Positions 5,435-12,745 of a DNA stretch of 14,319 bases are shown piece by piece (within the stretch, counting starts at the first letter, position 1; each line of letters opens with the position of its first letter). The DNA is from Chloroflexota bacterium (lineage in GTDB: Bacteria; Chloroflexota; Limnocylindria; Limnocylindrales; CSP1-4), in the NCBI GenBank assembly GCA_003158495.1, contig PMJT01000033.1, positions 423-14,741 on the forward strand, in the 5' to 3' direction. Under the pieces are notes generated by a model that made no database searches, was not told the DNA's origin, and worked only from the letters and a program-made list of their open reading frames with translations. A program made the translations under genes and the position numbers.

Positions 5435-8404
5435 ATGCTTGGCTTCCTGAGCCGCTTCGTCGACTCGAACGACCGGGAGCTCCGGCGCATCGAACCCCTC
5501 GTCGAGAGGATCAGCGACCTGGAGCCCGAGATGCAGGCGCGCTCCGACGAAGAGCTGCGCGCCTTCGTCGAGGAGATTCGCGACGAGATCCGCGATGCAG
5601 GCGCGCCCGAGGAGCCGTCCGAAGACGAGCGCCACCACCCCGAGCTCGAGCGCCGCCGCGAGATCCGCAAGGATCGGCTGAAGCGCGAACACGAAGCCAT
5701 CCAGGCCGCCATGGACAAGGTACTGCCGGAGGTCTTCGCCGCGGCGCGCGAGGCGATGCAGCGCACCCTCGGCATGCGCCACTTCGACGTCCAGATGATC
5801 GGTGGCATTGTCCTCCACCAGGGCCGCATCGCCGAGATGAAGACCGGCGAAGGCAAGACCCTCGTTGCGCCGCTCGCGGCCGCCCTCAACGGCCTGACCG
5901 GCAGGGGCGTCCACCTCGTCACGGTCAACGACTACCTTGCCCGTCGCGACGCCCAGTGGATGGGCCCGATCTACCACTTCCTGGGCCTGTCGGTAGGCAT
6001 CATCATCGGCAGCAAGACCACCAGCGGCCAGGGCGAGGCATACATGTTCGAGCCCGGCTACCCGACGAGCGACGAGCGCCTGCTGAACCTGCGGCCCTGC
6101 ACCCGGCGCGAGGCCTACGAAGCCGACATCACCTACGGGACCAACAACGAGTTCGGCTTCGATTACCTGCGCGACAACATGGTCACGGAGCTGGACCAGC
6201 GAGTTCAGCGCGAGCGCTACTTTGCCATCGTCGACGAGGTGGACAACATCCTCATCGACGAGGCCCGGACGCCGCTCATCATCAGCGGCCAGGCGGAGGA
6301 ATCCGCCGACAAGTATTCCCTCTTCGCCCGCCTGGTCCCGCGGCTCGCGCCGCGACCCGAGGGCGCGGAAGAAGGCGGCGACTACTTTATCGATCTCAAG
6401 GAGAAGGCCGTCTCGCCGACCGAAGAGGGCGTCGACAAGATGGAGAAGCTCCTCGGCGTCAAGAACATGTACGACGCGGACCCAACGATGGCCCGCTACT
6501 TCGAGTCGGCGCTCAAGGCCCACGCCCTCTACAAGCGCGACCGCGACTACATCGTCAAGGACGGCGAGATCGTCATCGTCGACGAGTTCACCGGCCGCCA
6601 GATGCCCGGCAGGCGATGGAGCGAAGGCCTCCATCAGGCGATCGAGGCCAAAGAAGGCCTCCACGTCCAGCGCGAGTCGGTGACACTGGCCACGATCACG
6701 TTCCAGAACTACTTCCGCCTCTACACCAAGCTCGCCGGCATGACCGGTACGGCAATGACCGAGGCCGAGGAGCTCCACAAGATCTACAAGCTGGAAGTGG
6801 TGGCCGTTCCCACGCACCGGCCCATGGTCCGCGATGACGAGGCGGACCTCGTATTCCGCAACGAGACCGGCAAGTTCTCCGCGCTGATCGACGAGATCGT
6901 CGAGATGCACGACGAAGGCCGCCCGGTCCTCGTCGGCACCGTCTCGGTCGAGAAGTCCGAGCACCTGGCGGACATGCTCAAGCGCCGCGGCGTCAAGCAC
7001 GAGGTCCTCAACGCCAAGTTCCACGAGAAGGAAGCCCCGATCGTCGCCCAGGCCGGGCGCATCGGCGCCGTGACCATCGCCACGAACATGGCCGGCCGCG
7101 GCACGGACATCAAGCTCGGCGGCGACGCGGCCGGGCTCGCCTCGGAGATCCTCCACCGCCGCGGCCTCAACCCGGCCGAGGTGGACAAGGAAACCTACGA
7201 CGCGGCCCTGGCCGAAGCGAAGGCCATCTGCGACGCCGAACACGAAAAGGTCGTCGAGGTCGGCGGCCTGCACATCATCGGCACGGAACGCCACGACTCG
7301 CGCCGAATAGACAACCAGCTCCGCGGCCGCGCCGGTCGCCAGGGCGACCCCGGTTCGTCGCGCTTCTACCTCTCCCTCGAAGACGACCTGATGAAGCGCT
7401 TCGCTTCGGACCGCGTCGCCGGGCTGATGGAGCGACTCGGCCTCGAAGAAGACATGGCAATCGAGTCGCGCCTGGTCTCCAAGACGATCGAGAGCGCCCA
7501 GAGCCGCGTCGAGGGCTACAACTTCGACATCCGCAAGCGCGTCGTCGAGTACGACGACGTGATCAACAAGCAGCGCGAGACGATCTACGAAGAGCGCGAC
7601 AAGGTCCTGCGCAACGAAGACCTAACGGACACGATCCAGGACTTCGTCGACGCCGAGCTTGACTCGATCGTCGACCGGTTCCTGCCGCCGGTCGCATCCC
7701 AGGCTGACTGGAACATGGCCGGCCTGATCGCAGCCGTCGAGGCAATCGGCCTTGGCAGCCCGGAACTGACCGAAGACGCGCTGTGGGACATGCACAGCAG
7801 CGAGGCGATCGCCCTCCACCTGAAGGACGACGCCGCCGACAGGCTCGAAAAGAAGGATGCCGACAACGCGGAGGAATGGGCGCTGATCGAGCGCCTCGTG
7901 CTCCTTCGGACGATCGACTCCATCTGGGTCGAGCACCTGACCGAGATCGACGAGATGCGCCAGGGCATCGGCCTGCGAGGGTACGCGCAGGAAGACCCGA
8001 TCAACGCGTTCAAGAAGGAAGCGTTCGTCCTCTACGAGGAGATGCGCGACCTCATCCGCCACCAGGTCGCGACCACGATCTTCCGAGTCACCCTCGTGCG
8101 CCAGCCAGTACCGCCGGTCGGAGTCGAGGGCACCGGAGCGGCACCGGGAAGCGCCGGCGGCGGAGCCCCGGACGGCGCTTCGCCAGCCGATGCGGCCGCT
8201 GGCCAGCGCATCGCCAGAGGAATGTCCGGGCTGCGCAAGCCCCCGCCTGAAGGCCGTCCCGTGGGCGGGTCGAACAACGCCTCGAGCGCTCCGGCCGGCG
8301 GCGCGATCCGCCCCGGCTACTCGCCTGCCGGCGTCCGCATGGGCCGAAACGACGCCTGCTGGTGCGGCTCGGGCAAGAAGTACAAGAAGTGCCACGGGAG
8401 CTAG
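5435..8404 (+). CDS. secA: protein translocase ATPase SecA
   Basis: The motor ATPase that drives unfolded preproteins through SecYEG at the cytoplasmic face of the membrane. Length is 989 residues. Visible in order: the N-terminus MLGFLSRFVDSNDRELRR, Walker A MKTGEGKT with K141, the TYGTNNEFGFDYLRDNM block, Walker B region DEVDNILIDEARTPLIISG, the preprotein-binding domain after about residue 290, NBD2 motifs NMAGRGTDIKLGG and QLRGRAGRQGDPGSS, then the helical wing and scaffold. A flexible Gly/Ala/Pro-rich linker (about 895-965) leads to the C-terminal zinc site C975-x-C977-x8-C986-H987, which in known SecA proteins binds zinc and contacts SecB or the ribosome. Two segments are longer than in E. 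coli SecA: about 35 extra residues near 55-90, highly charged, and about 25 near 190-224. The ATG start fits the family; its Shine-Dalgarno is weak. Confidence 0.97.
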   Translation: MLGFLSRFVDSNDRELRRIEPLVERISDLEPEMQARSDEELRAFVEEIRDEIRDAGAPEEPSEDERHHPELERRREIRKDRLKREHEAIQAAMDKVLPEVFAAAREAMQRTLGMRHFDVQMIGGIVLHQGRIAEMKTGEGKTLVAPLAAALNGLTGRGVHLVTVNDYLARRDAQWMGPIYHFLGLSVGIIIGSKTTSGQGEAYMFEPGYPTSDERLLNLRPCTRREAYEADITYGTNNEFGFDYLRDNMVTELDQRVQRERYFAIVDEVDNILIDEARTPLIISGQAEESADKYSLFARLVPRLAPRPEGAEEGGDYFIDLKEKAVSPTEEGVDKMEKLLGVKNMYDADPTMARYFESALKAHALYKRDRDYIVKDGEIVIVDEFTGRQMPGRRWSEGLHQAIEAKEGLHVQRESVTLATITFQNYFRLYTKLAGMTGTAMTEAEELHKIYKLEVVAVPTHRPMVRDDEADLVFRNETGKFSALIDEIVEMHDEGRPVLVGTVSVEKSEHLADMLKRRGVKHEVLNAKFHEKEAPIVAQAGRIGAVTIATNMAGRGTDIKLGGDAAGLASEILHRRGLNPAEVDKETYDAALAEAKAICDAEHEKVVEVGGLHIIGTERHDSRRIDNQLRGRAGRQGDPGSSRFYLSLEDDLMKRFASDRVAGLMERLGLEEDMAIESRLVSKTIESAQSRVEGYNFDIRKRVVEYDDVINKQRETIYEERDKVLRNEDLTDTIQDFVDAELDSIVDRFLPPVASQADWNMAGLIAAVEAIGLGSPELTEDALWDMHSSEAIALHLKDDAADRLEKKDADNAEEWALIERLVLLRTIDSIWVEHLTEIDEMRQGIGLRGYAQEDPINAFKKEAFVLYEEMRDLIRHQVATTIFRVTLVRQPVPPVGVEGTGAAPGSAGGGAPDGASPADAAAGQRIARGMSGLRKPPPEGRPVGGSNNASSAPAGGAIRPGYSPAGVRMGRNDACWCGSGKKYKKCHGS

Positions 8405-8471
8405 CCGTGAGGCCGGGGGGCCGCAACCTCGTCCGGCCGGTAACGCGCCGGCATATCGGCACCAGGACGCT

Positions 8472-9269
8472 TTGAGCCTGGACCGCCGCCCAGCTGCGCC
8501 TCGGACCGTCCGCGACGGAGCGCGGCCACGGATCAGAATCGCCCCGGTCACCGGCGGCGACCACGGGCGGCCGCGCCTCACGCTGGGCGAGCGGCTCCGC
8601 GACCTGCTCCTCGTCGCCTTCGCATTCCTGCTCGGCGGGACGCTGCTGACCGGCTACGCCACGCTCCGAATCTGGCAGGTCGGCCAGGAGGACGGCCGAC
8701 GTCCCGTCGACGCGATCGTCGTTCTCGGCGCGGCCCAGTACAACGGCCGCCCGTCCGGGGCGCTCGCCGCTCGCCTGGACCACGCCATCGAGCTGTACAA
8801 GGCGGGTGTGGCCCCGTACCTCATTACGACGGGCGGCAACCTGCCGGGCGACAACTACACCGAGGCCCAGACCGGATTCAACTACGCCACAAAGCACGGC
8901 GTGCCCGCCTCGGCGATCCTCATGGAGGACACGGGCCGCACCACGCTCGAGTCGATCCAGCACGTCAAGACCATCTTCGACGCCCACGGCTTCCACACCG
9001 CCCTGTTCGTGTCGGACCGATCGCACATGCTCCGCGTCCTGAGACAGGCCCAGGACCAGGGCATCGAGGCATGGCCTTCGCCCACCGAAACCAGCCCGGA
9101 CGACCTCGACAGCACCCTCGCCTTCAAGTCGCTGATTCACGAACTCGGCGGCATGGGCCTGTACGTCTTCGTCAACGAGGACGTGGATTCGGGCGGCGGT
9201 GCCGCCCCGACCCCCACGGCGTCGGCTCCAGCGTCGTCGGCATCGGCACCGGCGTCGACGGCCTCGTAG
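8472..9269 (+). CDS. membrane-anchored YdcF/DUF218-family protein
   Basis: A 265-residue protein of the DUF218 (YdcF/SanA-like) family. The core spans about residues 79-230: VDAIVVLGAAQYNGRPS, then the helix RLDHAIELYKAG, ITTGG, the Glu-rich helix starting at YTEA, ILMEDTGRTTLES and FVSDRSHMLR. A single membrane segment at about 43-65 follows a basic N-terminus, so the domain probably sits outside the membrane or in a periplasm-like space. Relatives have been linked to envelope barrier function and cell-wall precursors, but the reaction is not established. The last ~25 residues are a Ser/Ala/Pro/Thr-rich low-complexity tail. The frame is open far upstream inside secA. The TTG at 8472 is preferred because it is the first start-type codon after the secA stop and follows AGGA at 8463-8466; the real start is uncertain. 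Confidence 0.82.
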   Translation: MSLDRRPAAPRTVRDGARPRIRIAPVTGGDHGRPRLTLGERLRDLLLVAFAFLLGGTLLTGYATLRIWQVGQEDGRRPVDAIVVLGAAQYNGRPSGALAARLDHAIELYKAGVAPYLITTGGNLPGDNYTEAQTGFNYATKHGVPASAILMEDTGRTTLESIQHVKTIFDAHGFHTALFVSDRSHMLRVLRQAQDQGIEAWPSPTETSPDDLDSTLAFKSLIHELGGMGLYVFVNEDVDSGGGAAPTPTASAPASSASAPASTAS

Positions 9270-9300
9270 CCGGTTAGTCGACGGTCGCGAACCCATGCCG

Positions 9301-9328
9301 CCGCGCCGCAGGCCGAATCCCGGCGCGG
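9301..9328 (+). repeat. GC-rich inverted repeat downstream of the YdcF-like gene
   Basis: CCGCGCCG (9301-9308) and CGGCGCGG (9321-9328) are perfect 8-base complements around a 12-nt loop. They sit 31 nt after the YdcF-like stop and upstream of the next promoter, where a terminator is expected. No T tract follows, so intrinsic termination is unproven. Confidence 0.35.
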
Positions 9329-9438
9329 AGGCCGTCAGGTCGGTGCTCGCCAGCTGCCGTGGGGTCCATGCGCAACGCGAATGCGCGACCTCTGCGGGCT
9401 CACTCGGCCATTTACTGGCGACGATCCCAATTAACCTC

Positions 9439-9467
9439 TTGGCTCGACCGAATTGACACCGTATACT
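9439..9467 (+). promoter_or_regulatory. sigma70-type promoter for the Cys-rich ORF and prfB
   Basis: TTGGCT (9439-9444) and TATACT (9462-9467) are separated by exactly 17 bp, the ideal sigma70 spacing. The -35 box matches the consensus at four of six positions and the -10 box at five of six. The surrounding ~150 nt are noticeably richer in A+T than the genes. Transcription would start near 9474, leaving a leader of about 80 nt. A perfect TTGACA also occurs at 9453-9458 but has no -10 box at the right distance. Confidence 0.6.
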
Positions 9468-9552
9468 CGGAACATCGCCGGTCGCGGTCGGGATCCGTCG
9501 CCTGATCGTTATTACCCCCGAGCGGCGATTGCATCACACTTAGAGGAGAGTA

Positions 9553-9777
9553 GTGAAGCAGGCTGAGGAAGCGGCATTCATCGATCTCATCGCCTGTGAG
9601 CGAGATTGCCGGAATTGCAGTTACGCGGCTGCCCTTGATTGCGATGGCAACTGCGGCGTCTGCCCCCACAACATCTACTGTCCCTGCGTGAACCCCGTAG
9701 TTGCCCGGAGCAAGAGCGCGCTGCGCCTGATTGAGCTCCGCCCGATCCTTCTTCAGGACGCGAGAGGCCGCTCCTAG
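9553..9777 (+). CDS. small cysteine-rich putative metal-binding protein
   Basis: I do not recognise this 74-residue protein. Eight cysteines fall within 31 residues: C15-x3-C19-x2-C22, then C30-x3-C34-x2-C37, then C43-x-C45, with H39 nearby. Two tandem CX3CX2C triads plus a CxC pair suggest metal (zinc) or iron-sulfur binding. CX3CX2C is also the cluster motif of radical SAM enzymes, but no such domain fits here. The C-terminal 25 residues form a Cys-free, probably helical segment. There is no signal peptide or membrane segment. The GTG start is supported by AGAGGAGAG just upstream and by the promoter about 85 nt before it. Its TAG stop shares one base with the prfB GTG, so the two are probably coupled. 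The distinctly non-random Cys spacing and the good ribosome site argue that it is real. Function is unknown; a role linked to translation is only a guess from position. Confidence 0.65.
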   Translation: MKQAEEAAFIDLIACERDCRNCSYAAALDCDGNCGVCPHNIYCPCVNPVVARSKSALRLIELRPILLQDARGRS

Positions 9778-10908
9778 TGGAGCCGGCCGAGATCCGCGAC
9801 CTGGTCCAACGGATCCAGGCAACCTCGGGGCGTCTTTGACCTCGAGGTCAAGGAAGGGCGCCTGACCGAACTGGACGGGCACGTAGGCGAGCCCGGCTTT
9901 TGGGATGACCAGCGCGCGGCGAAGAAGCTGCTGCGCGAGGCCGAGGGACTTCGCGAAGAGCTGACGTTATGGCGCCAGATTCAATCCCGTGCCGAATCCA
10001 CCAATGAGCTGCTGGACCTCGCCCAGGAAGAGTCGGACCAGAGCCTTCTCACCGATGTCGCCGGCGAGGCGGCCGAACTCGAGCGCGACTACGCCAAGGC
10101 TCGCCGCGAACTCCTCTTCGGCGGCGAGTACGACCAGCGAAATGCCCTGCTGACGATCAGCGCGGGCGCCGGCGGCACGGAAGCGACCGACTGGGCCGAG
10201 ATGATCCTGCGCATGTACCTGCGCTGGGCCGAACGGCACAAGTTCGCCACTGAAATCCTGGACCAGACCGAGGGCGAGGAAACCGGCATCAAGAGCGTCA
10301 CCGTCGCCGTCGACGGCCGCGCCGCGTATGGCTTCCTCAAGGCCGAGCGCGGCGTCCACCGGCTCGTCCGGATCAGCCCGTTCGACTCGCAGAAGCGCCG
10401 CCACACGACCTTCGCCCTGGTCGAGGTCCTGCCGGAGGTCGAGAGCGACCTGGAGGTCGAACTCAACTGGGACGAGATCCGGATGGATACCTTCCGGGCC
10501 ACCGGCGCCGGCGGCCAACACGTCAACAAGACGGACTCGGCCGTGCGGCTGACGCATATTCCAACGGGCATCGTGTCGCAGAGCCAGAACGAGCGATCCC
10601 AGACACAGAACAAGGAGACGGCGGCGAAGCTCCTGCAGGCTCGCCTCCTCGCCAAGGCCGTCGAAGAGCACGAGGCCGCGCTGCTCAAGCTCCGCGGAGA
10701 GCACGTCGAGGCGGGCTGGGGCAACCAGATCCGGAGCTACGTCCTGCATCCCTACCAGATGGTCAAGGACCACCGCACTGACGTGGAGACCGGCAACACG
10801 ACCGCGGTCCTCGACGGCGACCTGGACACGTTTATGCAGGCCGAGCTCGAGCGCGAGGCGACCGGCACGGTCGTAGGGGGCGATGGGCCCCGGCCGGCGG
10901 CCAGCTAG
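9777..10908 (+). CDS. prfB: peptide chain release factor 2 (RF2), with programmed +1 frameshift
   Basis: RF2 recognises UGA and UAA in the ribosomal A site and triggers release of the finished peptide. The gene is in two frames. GTG at 9777 opens 20 codons that end at an in-frame TGA (9837-9839) in the context GGGG-CGT-CTT-TGA-C, the known RF2 shift site. A +1 slip on CTT continues at GAC (9838) to the TAG at 10906-10908, giving about 376 residues (E. coli RF2 has 365). The continuation reads LDLEVKEGRLTEL and EPGFWDD as in RF2. The SPF codon-recognition tripeptide at 200-202 marks RF2 rather than RF1. The catalytic GGQ is at 245-247 in RATGAGGQHVNKTDSA. GAGAGG (9762-9767) is the ribosome site. 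Starting at the first ATG after the shift (10201) would wrongly remove about 140 residues. Confidence 0.95.
9827..9840 (+). promoter_or_regulatory. RF2 programmed +1 frameshift site
   Basis: GGGG (9827-9830), a 3-nt spacer (CGT), then CTTTGAC (9834-9840). The arrangement matches the classical prfB site, where an internal Shine-Dalgarno-like G run three bases before CUU promotes slippage when RF2 is scarce and UGA is read slowly. The G run is shorter than the usual AGGGGG. Confidence 0.93.
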
Positions 10909-11881
10909 CGTGGCCGTGACCTACAGGCCGCCCAGACCGGCCGAACTCGGTGACTGCGCCCTCGTCTGGTATTCCGCGGTGGACGGCTACATGGCCCGAC
11001 TCAACAGGCCGCTGCCGTCGCCCTACCTGGATCCCCTGGTCGCGCTGCTGCAGCATCTCCTGGCCACCGACCCGGAGCGCTTCCTGGTGGCGGCCCGCTC
11101 GCCGGCGGCGCACGGCGGCCGAGACGAGATCATCGGCTTCGGGATCGCCGTCCAGCGAGAGCACGTCTGGTTCCTCTCTCAGCTGTACGTCCTGCCCCAC
11201 GAGCAGGGCAAGGGCATCGGCCGGGCGCTGCTGACGCAGATCCTGCCGTCGGCCCCGGCTGCGGCCGGCGAGGCCCGTGAGGCGGCGGGCGGCGACGCTG
11301 CGGGCGACCATGCCCCCGGCGTCCTCGCCATGTGCACGGATTCGGCCCAGCCCGTTTCCAATGGGCTGTACGCCAGGTTCGGGATCGTGCCGCGCATCCC
11401 GATCTTCAACCTCGTCGGCACCCCGCACCCGTCGACCCTCTCGCGCCTGCCGGCCGGCATAGAGGCCGTCCCGTTCGGCCGCCATGATCCGACGGCTACG
11501 ATCGCGTCGATCGACCGGGCCGTCCTGGGCTACGCCCACGAGGTCGACCACGCCTTCCTGCGCGCTTCCGGGCGGACCGGCTTTGTCTACCGCTCGGAGG
11601 ACGGAGAGCCCGTCGGCTACGGCTACAGCTCCGAGGCGGGGCGCTTCGGCCCGATCGCGCTCCTGGACGAGAACCTGACCGCACCCGTCGTCGGCCATCT
11701 CATGAATGCAATCCGGCCGCGCGGCGCGACGACGGCATGGGCGCCCGGGTCCAACGACCGGGCCATGGTCGCCCTCCTGCGGGCCGGGCTCCGGATCGAG
11801 GGCTTCCCGGCCCTGCTGTGCTGGACTCGGCCGTTCGGCCATTTCGAAGGCTATCTCCCGGCGAGCCTCGCGTTGCTATAG
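10883..11881 (+). CDS. GNAT-family acetyltransferase, two tandem GNAT-like halves
   Basis: About 332 residues. The first half holds a recognisable GNAT domain: VTYRPPRPAELGD at the start, FLVAARSP and IIGFGIAV strands, then motif A WFLSQLYVLPHEQGKGIGRALL with the acetyl-CoA pyrophosphate loop Q108-G-K-G-I-G113, and SNGLYARFGIVPR near 159-171. A Gly/Ala-rich insertion (about 123-147) separates motif A from the next strand. The second half (about 185-332) has a GNAT-like pattern (GFVYRSEDGEPVGYGYSS ... AWAPGSNDRAMVALLRAGLRIEGFP) without a clear CoA loop, so it may be a degenerate copy. The substrate is unknown. The ATG at 10883 lies inside the prfB end, just after AGGGGG; GTG codons at 10910 and 10916, just after the prfB stop, are equally possible and would begin close to the domain. 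It probably shares the prfB transcript. Confidence 0.8.
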   Translation: MGPGRRPASVAVTYRPPRPAELGDCALVWYSAVDGYMARLNRPLPSPYLDPLVALLQHLLATDPERFLVAARSPAAHGGRDEIIGFGIAVQREHVWFLSQLYVLPHEQGKGIGRALLTQILPSAPAAAGEAREAAGGDAAGDHAPGVLAMCTDSAQPVSNGLYARFGIVPRIPIFNLVGTPHPSTLSRLPAGIEAVPFGRHDPTATIASIDRAVLGYAHEVDHAFLRASGRTGFVYRSEDGEPVGYGYSSEAGRFGPIALLDENLTAPVVGHLMNAIRPRGATTAWAPGSNDRAMVALLRAGLRIEGFPALLCWTRPFGHFEGYLPASLALL

Positions 11882-11946
11882 GAAGCGGCGGCCGAGCGGC
11901 ATCCGGCGGCACCGGCCCCGCCAACCCCACCGGGCGGGCGGATCGG

Positions 11947-11955
11947 TGCTAGCCT
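11947..11955 (+). promoter_or_regulatory. extended -10 promoter candidate at the ftsE start
   Basis: TGCTAGCCT fits the extended -10 pattern TGnTAnnnT and ends one base before the ATG at 11957. A transcript from it would begin near 11962, close to a second in-frame ATG at 11963, and would be leaderless. No Shine-Dalgarno sequence precedes either ATG and no -35 box is seen. Confidence 0.4.
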
Positions 11956-11956
11956 C

Positions 11957-12745
11957 ATGGCCATGGTGACCGCCGCCCCATCCGGGTCCAAATCGAGCCC
12001 GCACCGCCGACCCGGCGCGACCGACCAGGCGCCCGATGGCCTCATCCCCAACCGCATCGTGCTGGCCATGCAGGGCGTCACGAAGTCATACCCCAACGGC
12101 CGCGAGGCCCTCCACGGAGTCGACCTGACGATTCCCGAGGGCGACTTCGTCTTCCTCGTAGGGCCTTCGGGCGCCGGCAAGTCGACCGTAATCAAGCTCC
12201 TCATCCGCGACGAGTTGCCCACAAAGGGTGTTGTCCTGCTCGACGGTCGCGATCTCGGCCGGCTCAAGCGCCGGGATGTGCCGAAGATCCGCCGCAAGAT
12301 CGGTATCGTCTTCCAGGACTTCAAGCTTCTGCCCAACAAGACTGTGCGAGACAACGTCGGCTTCGCTTTGGAAGTCACCGGCGCCCGGAAGCGCGATATC
12401 GAACCTGCCGTGGATCGAGTCCTGCGAGTGGTCGGCCTCACCGGCCAGGCCGAGCAGCTGCCCGGCCAGCTGTCGGGAGGGGAACAGCAGCGGACCGCAA
12501 TCGCTCGTGCCCTCGTCCACAACCCGCGGCTCTTCATCGCCGACGAGCCGACCGGCAACCTGGACCCGGTGATCAGCTGGGAGATCATCCAGCTGCTGCT
12601 TCGCATCAACGAACTGGGCGTCACAGTCCTGATGGCGACCCACAACGCCGAGGTCGTCACCGCCGTCCGCAAGAGAGTTGTCGCCCTGGAGAACGGCCGC
12701 ATCGTGCGCGACGAAGTCGGCGCCGCGTACCACCGCGAGGACTGA
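11957..12745 (+). CDS. ftsE: cell division ATP-binding protein FtsE
   Basis: ABC-type ATPase that acts with FtsX at the division site. In characterised systems FtsEX changes shape on ATP hydrolysis to activate cell-wall hydrolases. Seen are Walker A GPSGAGKST (69-77), the Q-loop VFQDFKLLPNKTV (Q120), signature LSGGEQQR (172-179), Walker B LFIADEPTGNLD (from 192) and the H-loop MATHNAE. The KLLPNKTV region and the partner gene immediately downstream distinguish it from generic ABC ATPases. Typical FtsE begins at the VLAMQGVTKSYPNG strand, so about 34 extra residues lie at this N-terminus, rich in Pro, Ser and Ala. ATG 11957 and ATG 11963 are the upstream choices; GTG 12059 would give the standard length but lacks a visible ribosome site. 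The TGA stop directly abuts the ftsX GTG. Confidence 0.92.
   Translation: MAMVTAAPSGSKSSPHRRPGATDQAPDGLIPNRIVLAMQGVTKSYPNGREALHGVDLTIPEGDFVFLVGPSGAGKSTVIKLLIRDELPTKGVVLLDGRDLGRLKRRDVPKIRRKIGIVFQDFKLLPNKTVRDNVGFALEVTGARKRDIEPAVDRVLRVVGLTGQAEQLPGQLSGGEQQRTAIARALVHNPRLFIADEPTGNLDPVISWEIIQLLLRINELGVTVLMATHNAEVVTAVRKRVVALENGRIVRDEVGAAYHRED

Noticed and set aside
5432..7294. A 620-residue open frame on the minus strand opposite secA
   Set aside because: Same cause: antisense to unmistakable SecA motifs, low-complexity Val/Asp/Leu-rich composition.
8088..9296. A 402-residue minus-strand frame over the secA end and the YdcF-like gene
   Set aside because: Arg/Gly/Ala-rich shadow; the plus strand encodes a clear DUF218 domain and the SecA zinc site.
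9298..9335. A tRNA-like stretch (CCGAATCC between complementary arms)
   Set aside because: The stem is 8 bp with a 12-nt loop, not a 5-bp T arm with a 7-nt loop, and no other tRNA arms are present.
9199..9456. Plus-strand ORF over the YdcF-like tail and the following gap
   Set aside because: Arg/Pro-rich translation typical of an out-of-frame read; no ribosome site.
9837..9839. prfB as a pseudogene because of the in-frame TGA
   Set aside because: The stop lies in the known RF2 shift context and the downstream frame is intact with SPF and GGQ motifs.
9412..9882. Minus-strand frame over the Cys-rich ORF and the prfB start
   Set aside because: It covers the promoter and the RF2 frameshift site, both better supported on the plus strand, and resembles no family.
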